The notes below the pieces were generated by a model that was given only the letters and a program-made list of their open reading frames with translations, was not told the origin of the DNA and ran no database searches. A stretch of 64,000 nt of DNA from positions 1-64,000 of the forward strand of contig JAITFN010000026.1 of NCBI GenBank assembly GCA_031281345.1, given 5' to 3'. Below, piece by piece: positions 1 through 9,651 of this stretch (its first letter is position 1; the number at the start of each line of letters is the position of its first letter). The translations under genes were made by a program, and so were the position numbers. This stretch comes from Candidatus Fibrimonadaceae bacterium (GTDB taxonomy: Bacteria; Fibrobacterota; Fibrobacteria; Fibrobacterales; Fibrobacteraceae).

Positions 1-63
1 ATAGTTTGGGGAGTCAACGAAGCCCGCGGCTATGGGCAAAAGGCGGCGATATTCATTCCCTTT

Positions 64-603
64 TTGCTTTTGTTTGCTGCTGGAATAGGCTTGTTCAGTT
101 TGTTTTTGCATTATATGCGCGAGATTTTAGATGATATTTTAGTTCAAAGACTGCCATTTGGAGAGTTTGGCGCATGGCTTGTAGATTTGAGCATTCCCGT
201 TGTTTTGATGGTTTTGATATTGTTCGCTTTGTGGCTTTTGTATTGCTATATGCCTTATGTTCCTGATAATTGTGGGTTTTGGAGAGCGAGCATTGAAAAA
301 ACAAAAAAGAGATGGTTTCCTGCCCTTATATCGGCTGTTTTCACATTTGTGGCGGTATTTGTATTTTCTGCTGTTATGATTTTTTTGCAAGCCGGAATGT
401 TTGCAAAGTGGTCTCTTTTTTACGGGTCTCTCGCTATTTTCCCTATGGTTATGTTTTTGCTATTTGGTTTTTGGTGCATTGTGCTTTTTGGAAATTCTCT
501 TTGCTGGCGAATAACGGAGAGAAAGCACAACAAGCAATATTTTTTGCGCCGAATTCAGGATTCTGTGAAGAAAGTTAAAAGCTATGATACCAGCTTGGAT
601 TAA
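64..603 (+). CDS. Integral membrane protein, possibly 5'-truncated by the window edge
   Basis: 179-aa ORF with several hydrophobic helices; in-frame sequence may extend upstream of base 1. Confidence 0.6.
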   Translation: MLLFAAGIGLFSLFLHYMREILDDILVQRLPFGEFGAWLVDLSIPVVLMVLILFALWLLYCYMPYVPDNCGFWRASIEKTKKRWFPALISAVFTFVAVFVFSAVMIFLQAGMFAKWSLFYGSLAIFPMVMFLLFGFWCIVLFGNSLCWRITERKHNKQYFLRRIQDSVKKVKSYDTSLD

Positions 604-634
604 TGTTAGCGAATTTACTATATTTACAAACCAC

Positions 635-707
<73 letters not shown>

Positions 708-718
708 CTTATTTTAAT

Positions 719-1492
719 ATGGAAAATTTAATTCAGCTTTCAACTATTCAAAATGCAGTTATCTTTTTTATTCTGGGAGTAATAGTTGCTTTTATAAATG
801 GAATAGCTGGTGGAGCCAGCTCCCTTAGCTTGCCCATTATGATACTACTCGGGTTGCCACCCACTGTAGCTAACGGAACGAATCGCTTTGGAATGATTGT
901 TGGAATTTTCAGTTCTGTGTTCAATATGCGCCGTTATGGATATTTGCGAATGGATATTGCAAAAGCTCTTTTGCCGCCCACTCTTTTGGGTGGGGCAGCG
1001 GGAACCCTGATTGCCGTTGTCATTGACGATTCGCATTTTCAAATGTTGCTTGCCATTGTTATGGTTGGCGTTGCCATTATGAGTTCTATGGGAACAGACC
1101 CTTTTGGAAAAGCACCTGAAAAACCGCCGAAACGCCCTGGGGTCAAGGCTTTTTTGGGTTTTACGGCAGTTGGTTTCTATGGCGGATTTTTGCAAGTAGG
1201 GATGGGTTTTATACAGATTTTTTCGCTACGCAAATATAGTGGTTTGGATTTGAAACAGGTTAATGCTCTTAAAAGTTTTTTGAGTTTTTGGTTTATATTG
1301 ATAAGCTCTTTGGGCTTTTTTGTGGCAGGCAAGGTTATTTTGGAGCTGGCTATGAGTATGGCTTTAGGCGGAGTTATTGGTGGCTGGTTAGGCAGCAAAT
1401 TTCAGCATAAACACGACCTGATTTGGATTAAGAGAGCCATTCAACTAGCCAGCATTGGGCTAGCCGGAAAATTAATTTATGACTTATTTTGA
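719..1492 (+). CDS. TSUP / sulfite exporter TauE/SafE family permease
   Basis: FINGIAGGASSLSLPIMILLGLPPTVANGTNR motif and multiple TM helices; ATG at 719 (the ORF-track start at 650 lies inside the tRNA). Confidence 0.85.
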   Translation: MENLIQLSTIQNAVIFFILGVIVAFINGIAGGASSLSLPIMILLGLPPTVANGTNRFGMIVGIFSSVFNMRRYGYLRMDIAKALLPPTLLGGAAGTLIAVVIDDSHFQMLLAIVMVGVAIMSSMGTDPFGKAPEKPPKRPGVKAFLGFTAVGFYGGFLQVGMGFIQIFSLRKYSGLDLKQVNALKSFLSFWFILISSLGFFVAGKVILELAMSMALGGVIGGWLGSKFQHKHDLIWIKRAIQLASIGLAGKLIYDLF

Positions 1493-1792
1493 TTTTTTAG
1501 TACCATCGTCATATCCTCCTGGACACTCGCTCCTATTTTTTGGAGGGTCTGATACTTTAACATTGGGATTTAGTACTCCAAATGATCTACAAGCAAGCTC
1601 ACTTTGAGCCCAATAGTATTCGGACTTAGGATAAATTTTATAGCAAGCCTTAAGCTCTTTTGTAATAGCAGAATCAGGAAACTCACCCACACACCATTTT
1701 TCCTCGTCGTCTCTAATGCCACAGCCGAGGATGAATGATATAGCGAGCATTGTGCTTGCTGCCAATAATGTGATTTTCACAACTTTTCTCAT
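1484..1792 (-). CDS. Small putative lipoprotein
   Basis: Signal peptide with lipobox-like ISFILGC. Confidence 0.5.
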   Translation of the reverse strand: MRKVVKITLLAASTMLAISFILGCGIRDDEEKWCVGEFPDSAITKELKACYKIYPKSEYYWAQSELACRSFGVLNPNVKVSDPPKNRSECPGGYDDGTKKSK

Positions 1793-1841
1793 AATAAACT
1801 CCAAATTTTTTTACGTGTTTTCAAATAACTTAGAAATTTTT

Positions 1842-2255
1842 TTACTCCCTATAACGCAGAGATGTATCTTTTGGAGTTGGCAAACCGAAAATTTGCCTTA
1901 TGTCTATGGAATCGGTTGGCACACCGGTTTCTCTTTTTTGCACTTCAAAATCCCATTCCTGCAAGGCTTTTTCAAATTCCACGCGGGTTTGGAGCATAAG
2001 TAGCCTATTTTGCTCAATTTCTTTTCTCAAAATTTGTTTGCGCACTAAAAGATATTCATCTTTTGGGTATTTTTCCAAATTTTCAAGCAGAATTATATAA
2101 TCAATTTCCGAATCGGAATAATGTTTGTAAGCACTTTTATATTCCTCATAGCGGTCGTTTGTATTATCCCTGAGTATTGAATGTGAATTGCAGGAAATTG
2201 CAATAATAAACCCAAAACTCAGTAACAAAAACCATAATTTACTATCATTTTTCAT
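1842..2255 (-). CDS. Hypothetical lipoprotein
   Basis: N-terminal hydrophobic segment ending in Cys (FIIAISC), charged mature region. Confidence 0.5.
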   Translation of the reverse strand: MKNDSKLWFLLLSFGFIIAISCNSHSILRDNTNDRYEEYKSAYKHYSDSEIDYIILLENLEKYPKDEYLLVRKQILRKEIEQNRLLMLQTRVEFEKALQEWDFEVQKRETGVPTDSIDIRQIFGLPTPKDTSLRYRE

Positions 2256-2264
2256 TTTAGACTC

Positions 2265-3542
2265 TTAATTTAGTAAAATCGCATCTAGCTCATGAGATGT
2301 GGCACTCACTATTTTTGCCTTTCTTATTTTGCCTGGTTTTCCGCTTCCTTTCAAAATTCTCGTTATATTGTCTGTTTCCAAGGCATTTCCCTGCGTACGT
2401 CCTTCCGAGGTGCTATCTAAAATTACATTTAGAGTCTTGCCCACAAGGTCTTCGTTTTTTTCTCTAGAAATTTCTTCTTGGAGTTCTGTTAGGGCATTTA
2501 GTCTTAGCCTTGCAGTTTCTACAGGCACAAGTTCTTCTTTTAGCTTGAGGGCTGCGGTTCCTTCTTCGGGAGACCATATAAAGCCGCCCAAATGCTCAAA
2601 GCGAATTTCCTCTACCAAATTCATAAGTTCTTCAAAGTCGCTGTGAGTTTCGCCAGGGAATCCGAGAAGTACGGTTGTTCTTAGGCTTAGGTTCGGAACA
2701 CTTTCTCGCATTTTATGGAGCAGGTTTCGCAAGTCTTTTGCCTTGTATTTCCTTCGCATGAGGCTTAGCATTTTATCGCTTGCGTGTTGAATGGGCATAT
2801 CTGCGTACTTGCATATTCTTTTCTCTTTTGAAATTAGCCCAAGCAGGCTGTTTGTTATATGCTCTGGGTAAAGGTACATAAGGCGTAGCCAAGGGATTTT
2901 CGTGTTTTTCAGCAAGGCTTCCAAAAGTTTTTCTAGGCTTGGTTTTTTGTATAAATCCGTTCCATAAGAGCTTAAATCTTGAGCTATCAGTGAAAGCTCC
3001 ACAACACCATTTTTTTCTAATTGCTTTGCTTCTTCAACCAAGCTTTCAATGCTTTGCGAAGCCTGCCTTCCACGAATTGAGGGAATGGCGCAAAACGAGC
3101 AGGCTCTGTTGCAGCCTTCGGCTATTTTGATATAGGCGTGGTGGGGGTATTCAAAATTCCTTATTCTTTTTGGTGGGCTGGCTTTGCATAACTTTGCCTG
3201 CGTTTCAAATCCAAGCGCATTTAGGAACATTCCAGCCTTGTAATTGCCAAGCCAAAAATCCGCTTCGGGGATTTCTTTTGCGAGTTCGCTCCCATACCTT
3301 TGGCTTAGGCAACCGTAAATTATGACTTTTTGCTCACTTTTTTTATCTTTTAACACAGAAAGGATAGCTTCTATGGATTCTTCTTTTGCCGCTTCTATAA
3401 AACCGCAGGTATTTATTAGAATAACATCACTTTCCTTTGAATTTTTGGCTATTTTGAAGTTTGCCCCTAAAAGTTCTGCCGTTGCTCTCTCACTATCCAC
3501 TTGATTTTTGGCACAACCGAGGCTTAGGGAGTAGAATTTCAT
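2265..3542 (-). CDS. rimO: Ribosomal protein S12 methylthiotransferase RimO
   Basis: MKFYSLSLGCAKNQVDSE; radical SAM CNRACSFCAIPSIRGRQASQ; TRAM-like C-terminus. Start placed at internal MKFYS. Confidence 0.92.
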   Translation of the reverse strand: MKFYSLSLGCAKNQVDSERATAELLGANFKIAKNSKESDVILINTCGFIEAAKEESIEAILSVLKDKKSEQKVIIYGCLSQRYGSELAKEIPEADFWLGNYKAGMFLNALGFETQAKLCKASPPKRIRNFEYPHHAYIKIAEGCNRACSFCAIPSIRGRQASQSIESLVEEAKQLEKNGVVELSLIAQDLSSYGTDLYKKPSLEKLLEALLKNTKIPWLRLMYLYPEHITNSLLGLISKEKRICKYADMPIQHASDKMLSLMRRKYKAKDLRNLLHKMRESVPNLSLRTTVLLGFPGETHSDFEELMNLVEEIRFEHLGGFIWSPEEGTAALKLKEELVPVETARLRLNALTELQEEISREKNEDLVGKTLNVILDSTSEGRTQGNALETDNITRILKGSGKPGKIRKAKIVSATSHELDAILLN

Positions 3543-3613
3543 AGAGGCAATATAGAAAAAAACGCTAAAAATGCGGTTTTTCAAAAAAAAAAATTAAAAA
3601 ATTGATTTTTTTC

Positions 3614-3642
3614 TTGCCAAAGCCAAAAAAAATTACTATATT
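3614..3642 (+). promoter_or_regulatory. Putative promoter of nifH: TTGCCA-N17-TATATT
   Basis: -35 at 3614-3619, 17-bp spacer, -10 at 3637-3642; same architecture as other promoters in the window. Confidence 0.7.
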
Positions 3643-3651
3643 TATGGCTAT

Positions 3652-3742
3652 AACCTACGAATGTAGGTTGCGCACACACAAAGGCGTGTGTTTTTTCCTT
3701 GTCGGGGGGCGCCCTAGCAGGGAAGGAACACACGCCTTTTTT
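3652..3742 (+). ncRNA. Structured nifH 5' leader: two hairpins, the second terminator-like (candidate attenuator/riboregulator)
   Basis: Hairpin 1 AACCTAC-GAAT-GTAGGTT (3652-3669); hairpin 2 AAAGGCGTGTGTT (3680-3692) / AACACACGCCTTT (3727-3739) followed by T run. Confidence 0.7.
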
Positions 3743-3749
3743 ATTTTAA

Positions 3750-4583
<834 letters not shown>

Positions 4584-4596
4584 GGAGGAGAGAGAT

Positions 4597-4920
4597 ATGT
4601 TATTAGTTAGAGCAATTATTCGTCCCGAAAAAGCCGGAGCTGTTATGAGCGAGCTGGCTTCCGCTGGTTTCCCTGCCATCACAAAATTTGACGTGTTCGG
4701 ACGCGGCAAACAGAAAGGCATTACCGTTGGCAACGTTCATTACGACGAGATTCCCAAAGAGATGCTCGTTGTAGTCTGCAATGACGAAGACAAAGATGAT
4801 CTTGTGAAAATCATCGTCCGCGTTGCAAGAACAGGCGAAGGCAACTACGGAGACGGGCGTATTTTTGTTTCCCCTGTAGAATCTGCCTACACTATCAGCT
4901 CCGGCAAGCCGGGATTGTAG
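4597..4920 (+). CDS. nifI1: Nitrogenase-associated PII-like protein NifI1
   Basis: PII family MLLVRAIIRPEKAGAVMSELASAGFPAITKFDVFGRGKQKGI, located between nifH and nifD. Confidence 0.93.
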   Translation: MLLVRAIIRPEKAGAVMSELASAGFPAITKFDVFGRGKQKGITVGNVHYDEIPKEMLVVVCNDEDKDDLVKIIVRVARTGEGNYGDGRIFVSPVESAYTISSGKPGL

Positions 4921-4929
4921 GAGGTAGTT

Positions 4930-5337
4930 ATGCGTGAAATTATGTGTTTTATACGACCAAACAAGGTCAATGAAACGAAAAAGGCCTTGGCAGAAAACGG
5001 TTTCCCCGCTTTTACCTGCCGTGCGTGCCTTGGGCGTGGCAAAAAAAGCATTGATCCGGAATTGCTCAAAACAGTTCTTGCAGCAGGCGAATTGCCGCTT
5101 TCTCCAATTGGAGAAAGTACAACCGAGGCTACTCGGTTAGTCGCCAAACGCTTTTTCACGCTGATCATTGACGATAAAGATGTTGATAAAGCGGTTAAAA
5201 CAATAATTGCTGCCAACCAAACCGGCAACCCCGGAGACGGCAGAATTTTTGTTTTGCCTATCCTTGAAACTTTCTCCGTTAGAACAGGCGAAGGCGGTTT
5301 ACACATTTCACTAGAATTAGAAGAGGGAGGCGCATAA
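4930..5337 (+). CDS. nifI2: Nitrogenase-associated PII-like protein NifI2
   Basis: PII family MREIMCFIRPNKVNETKKALAENGFPAFTCRACLGRGKK, second PII between nifH and nifD. Confidence 0.93.
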   Translation: MREIMCFIRPNKVNETKKALAENGFPAFTCRACLGRGKKSIDPELLKTVLAAGELPLSPIGESTTEATRLVAKRFFTLIIDDKDVDKAVKTIIAANQTGNPGDGRIFVLPILETFSVRTGEGGLHISLELEEGGA

Positions 5338-6938
5338 TGGCAAACAGCAGAGAAACATTGCTCGAAAAATATTCCGCCAAGGTCTATAAAAACCGCAAAG
5401 ATCACCTTTTGCAGCTTGCCGAAGGCGATAAAAATGCTGCAATTGCCGCAAACACTCGCGCTATTCCGGGCGTGATGACTGCGCGTGGTTGTTGCTATGC
5501 TGGTTGTAAAGGTGTGGTGGTTGGTCCGCTCAAAGACGTGTTAGTTATCACTCACGGGCCTATTGGCTGCGGCTTTTATAGCTGGGGCACAAGAAGAAAC
5601 AAAGCAAAAACCGATGAAAATACAGATAAAAACTTTATTCCATACTGCTTTTCCTCAGATATGCAGGAATCCAATATTGTGTTCGGCGGCGAGAAAAAGT
5701 TGGAACAAGCCATTGAAGAAGCTATGGAATTGTTCAGCCCAAAATGCATTATGATATGCTCCACTTGCCCCATAGGTCTTATCGGCGATGATGTGCAAGC
5801 TGTGGCAAGGCGAACCGAAGCCAAATACGGCATAGCCGCTATTGGTTATTCGTGCGAAGGCTACAAAGGCGTTTCGCAGTCTGGTGGTCATCATATAGCT
5901 AACAACGGGCTTATGCGCTATGTTATAGGCACAGGCGATAAAAAACCAAAAACAAAATTTTCCGTCAATGTCCTTGGCGAATACAACATAGGCGGTGATG
6001 GTTGGGAAGAGGAACGCATTTTCAAACGCTGCGGCATTGAAGTGCTGAACCTGTTTACCGGCGATGCTTCTTACGAAGGGCTTAAAAGTGCGCATTTGGC
6101 TCATTTGAATTTGGTGATGTGCCACCGTTCCATAAACTACATAGCCGAAATGATGAAAACCAAATACGGCATAGACTGGATCAAAGTGAATTTTATCGGT
6201 GTTGAGGCAACGTGTAAATCTCTGCGAGATATTGCAAAATATTTCAACGATGCCGAACTCACAAAAAGAGTTGAAGAGGTAATAGCCGATGAAGTGGCAA
6301 CCATTAAGAGCGATATGGAACATTACAAATCCAAGCTTAATGGCAAAACTGCCGGTATTTTCTCCGGTGGTTCTCGTTCTCATCACTATCAGGTTCTTTT
6401 GCAAGAGCTCGGTATGAAAACCATAATTGCTGGTTATGAATTCGCTCATCGCGATGATTACGAAGGGCGAGACATAATTCCGCAAATCAAAGAAGATGCC
6501 GACAATAAGAACATTGAAAGCATAGTCGTTGCAAAAGATGATAAATTCTATAAAGAGACTTACACCGAAGAACAAATAGCCAACCTGAAAAGCGCAGGCA
6601 TTGAGTTAGACACCTACGGTGGTATGATTCCCGAAATGATAGCAGAATCTGTTGTTGTTGATGACTACAACCACTTTGAAACGGATGAGCTTATCAAGTC
6701 TATGAAACCCGATATTTTCTTATCCGGTATCAAAGATAAATACTCCATACAAAAAGCTGGCACAGCCTCTAGGCAAATTCATTCCTACGATTACTCAGGT
6801 CCCTATTCTGGTTTTCGCGGTGCGGTTACTTTTGCGCGAGATGTTGCAATGGCTATATTTACCAATGCATGGCCCTTGGTCACTCCACCCTGGAAGAACA
6901 AACCCATGCTCACGGGCAAATTGAAGGAGGTTGGATAA
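5337..6938 (+). CDS. nifD: Nitrogenase MoFe protein alpha chain NifD
   Basis: GVMTARGCCYAGCKGVVVGPLKDVLVITHGPIGCGFYSWGTRRN; position after nifI1I2. Confidence 0.96.
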   Translation: MANSRETLLEKYSAKVYKNRKDHLLQLAEGDKNAAIAANTRAIPGVMTARGCCYAGCKGVVVGPLKDVLVITHGPIGCGFYSWGTRRNKAKTDENTDKNFIPYCFSSDMQESNIVFGGEKKLEQAIEEAMELFSPKCIMICSTCPIGLIGDDVQAVARRTEAKYGIAAIGYSCEGYKGVSQSGGHHIANNGLMRYVIGTGDKKPKTKFSVNVLGEYNIGGDGWEEERIFKRCGIEVLNLFTGDASYEGLKSAHLAHLNLVMCHRSINYIAEMMKTKYGIDWIKVNFIGVEATCKSLRDIAKYFNDAELTKRVEEVIADEVATIKSDMEHYKSKLNGKTAGIFSGGSRSHHYQVLLQELGMKTIIAGYEFAHRDDYEGRDIIPQIKEDADNKNIESIVVAKDDKFYKETYTEEQIANLKSAGIELDTYGGMIPEMIAESVVVDDYNHFETDELIKSMKPDIFLSGIKDKYSIQKAGTASRQIHSYDYSGPYSGFRGAVTFARDVAMAIFTNAWPLVTPPWKNKPMLTGKLKEVG

Positions 6939-6939
6939 T

Positions 6940-8304
6940 ATGCTAGACTTGACTCCTAAAGAAGTAAAAGAACGCAGTGCTTTGCGGATAAATCCCTGCA
7001 AAACTTGCCAGCCTGTTGGCGCGATGTTTGCGGCTTTGGGCGTTGCAAAATGCATGCCGCACAGCCACGGCTCTCAGGGTTGCTGTTCTTACCACAGAAT
7101 GGTGTTGTCTCGCCACTTTAAAGAACCTGCTGTTGCATCTTCGTCTTCATTTACCGAAGGTGCTTCCGTATTCGGCGGCAAAGCCAATATCACTACATCG
7201 GTGAAAAATATCTTTGAGATGTATAATCCAGATATCATCGCTGTGCATACAACCTGTTTGTCAGAGACAATCGGAGACGATTTAACTTCGTTCATCATAG
7301 ACTTGCAAATTCCAGAAGGAAAGAGGGTAGTTCATTGCAATACTCCGAGTTATGTAGGCTCGCACATCAACGGCTACTTCAATATGATGATGGGCTTTAT
7401 GAACTACCTAACAGGAAAAACAGGAATGCCAACCGGCAAAACTGCGATTTTCCCAGGTTGGGTAAACCCCGGAGATATTCGCGAACTTAAACGCATTGCC
7501 AAAGCTATGAAGGTGAGCACTGTTTTCTTTCCGGACCAGACCGGCGTGTTAGACGCTCCTATGAACGGCAAATACGAGATGTATCCAGAAGGCGGCACTC
7601 CAATAGAAGAAATACAGAACCTTGGCGATAGCAACGGGCTTATTGCGCTTGGCGAAATTACCTGTATAGAACCTGCCGAGTTGCTAGAGAAAAAGTGGAA
7701 AGTGCCTTTCACACTGCTTCCTTTGCCTGTTGGCGTGGCATACACAGATCAATATGTTATGGCATTGCAAGAAGAGTCCAAGCACGAAGTTCCTGAGGAG
7801 TTGGAAGCGGAGCGTGGTCGTCTTGTTGACCTTTTGCTGGATTCCGCTCAATACACAATCGGCAAGAAAGTTGCCATATTCGGAGACCCTGACGTGGTAA
7901 TTGGGCTTACATCGCTTGCATTGGAAATGGGCATGGTACCTAGATACGTTATAACAGGAACACCAAAAGAAGAGTTTACCCGCAAGGTAGAAGCCTTGTT
8001 CAGTCAATATGCAACAACTGGTTGTACTGTCAAAGCAAACGCCGATCTTTTTGAGCTACACCAATGGATCAAAAATGAGCGCGTGGACTTGATGATAGGC
8101 TCAACCTACGGCAAGCAAATCGCAAGAGCAGAAGACATACCTTTTGTTCGTGCTGGTTTCCCTGTTATAGACAGATATGGCGGCCCATTGCAGCCCATAG
8201 TTGGCTATGCTGGCGGCATACGCATGGTAGAGCAAATTGTAAATGCACTTTTAGACAGATTTGACCGCGATGTAGTGGATGAAGATTTTGAGATAGTTCT
8301 TTAA
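6940..8304 (+). CDS. nifK: Nitrogenase MoFe protein beta chain NifK
   Basis: INPCKTCQPVGAMFAALGVAKCMPHSHGSQGCCSYHRM; ATG at 6940 with AGGAGG upstream. Confidence 0.96.
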   Translation: MLDLTPKEVKERSALRINPCKTCQPVGAMFAALGVAKCMPHSHGSQGCCSYHRMVLSRHFKEPAVASSSSFTEGASVFGGKANITTSVKNIFEMYNPDIIAVHTTCLSETIGDDLTSFIIDLQIPEGKRVVHCNTPSYVGSHINGYFNMMMGFMNYLTGKTGMPTGKTAIFPGWVNPGDIRELKRIAKAMKVSTVFFPDQTGVLDAPMNGKYEMYPEGGTPIEEIQNLGDSNGLIALGEITCIEPAELLEKKWKVPFTLLPLPVGVAYTDQYVMALQEESKHEVPEELEAERGRLVDLLLDSAQYTIGKKVAIFGDPDVVIGLTSLALEMGMVPRYVITGTPKEEFTRKVEALFSQYATTGCTVKANADLFELHQWIKNERVDLMIGSTYGKQIARAEDIPFVRAGFPVIDRYGGPLQPIVGYAGGIRMVEQIVNALLDRFDRDVVDEDFEIVL

Positions 8305-8316
8305 TGGAATATATCT

Positions 8317-9651
8317 GTGAACGAAAGTGTATTGAAAGAACGCGAGTCATCTATATGCGACAGGCGCGAAAGCTCCCGTAGCATAAGTTGCGAGCGCGAA
8401 AGCGTATCCGGTGCGGTTAGCCAAAGAGCGTGTGTTTATTGCGGTGCGAGGGTTGTTTTAAATCCTATCACAGATGCATACCACATAGTTCACGGACCTA
8501 TCGGTTGCGCCAGCTACACTTGGGATATACGCGGAAGCCTCACCTCCGGCGAAGATACCTTCCGCAATAGCTTTTCCACAGATTTAAGAGAAACAGATAT
8601 AGTTTTTGGCGGGGCAAAAAAGCTCACCGCGGCTATTGATGAATTAATGGAAAAAGCCGTGCCTTCCCCAAAGCTGATATTTGTTTTTGCCACTTGCATT
8701 GTGGGTGTTATAGGAGACGATATTGAAGCCGTGTGCCGCCTTGCGGAGAAAAAATACGGTATTCGCGTTATCCCTGTGAAAGCCCCCGGATTTTCGGGAA
8801 CAAAATCTCAAGGCTACAAACTCGCTTGCAATGCCATTATGAATTTAATTAGACCCCACGCAAAGCAACCAAAACGCTTTGGCGTGAATATTCTAGGCGA
8901 CTTTAACCTTGCAGGCGAAATGTGGATTATCAAGGGCTACCTTGAAAAAATCGGCATTCCCGTTATCTCCACAATTACCGGAGATTCATCATACAAAACC
9001 TTGATTCAAGCTCCCTCTGCAATGCTCAACATTGTGCAGTGCGCAGGTTCTTCTGCATATCTCTCGGAACTTATGGAAACGGAGTTTGGAATACCGAGCC
9101 TTAGAGTGAGTTTTTTTGGCATTGAAGATACAACCGCCTCATTGCTCCGCGTTGCCGATTTTTTTGGCAAAATGGAAATTTCCGAAAATGCGAGAAAATT
9201 TGCGGCAGAGCAAACGGCAAATATAATGCCTATTATTGAAAAATACAAACCTCATTTGGAAGGCAAAAAAGCCGCGATTTTTGTGGGCGGAGGCTTCAAG
9301 GCTATTTCGCTTATTCGCCAATTCGGCGAACTTGGCATGGAAGCGGTGGTTGTTGGCACTCAAACCGGAAAAAAAGAAGACTATGAGGTTATGAGTTCGC
9401 TCGTGAATAGCAATGCGGTGATTTTAGACGATGCAAATCCTGCTGAATTAGAAAGGTTTATGACCGAAAAACAAGCTGACATTCTCGTTGGCGGCGTTAA
9501 GGAACGGCCCCTTGCGTATAAACTTGGAATGGCGTTTTGCGACCACAACCACGAACGCAAACACCCTCTTGCTGGTTTTGAAGGAATAGAAAATTTTGTG
9601 AAAGAAATTCATAAATCCATTAACAGCCCTGTTTGGAAATATGTATGCTGA
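8317..9651 (+). CDS. nifE: FeMo-cofactor scaffold NifE (GTG start)
   Basis: RACVYCGARVVLNPITDAYHIVHGPIGCASYTWDIRGS; follows nifK. Confidence 0.94.
   Translation: MNESVLKERESSICDRRESSRSISCERESVSGAVSQRACVYCGARVVLNPITDAYHIVHGPIGCASYTWDIRGSLTSGEDTFRNSFSTDLRETDIVFGGAKKLTAAIDELMEKAVPSPKLIFVFATCIVGVIGDDIEAVCRLAEKKYGIRVIPVKAPGFSGTKSQGYKLACNAIMNLIRPHAKQPKRFGVNILGDFNLAGEMWIIKGYLEKIGIPVISTITGDSSYKTLIQAPSAMLNIVQCAGSSAYLSELMETEFGIPSLRVSFFGIEDTTASLLRVADFFGKMEISENARKFAAEQTANIMPIIEKYKPHLEGKKAAIFVGGGFKAISLIRQFGELGMEAVVVGTQTGKKEDYEVMSSLVNSNAVILDDANPAELERFMTEKQADILVGGVKERPLAYKLGMAFCDHNHERKHPLAGFEGIENFVKEIHKSINSPVWKYVC

Noticed and set aside
5655-6575. 306-aa antisense ORF over nifD
   Set aside because: Entirely antisense to a confidently assigned nifD; low-complexity aromatic-rich translation typical of antisense readthrough in codon-biased genes
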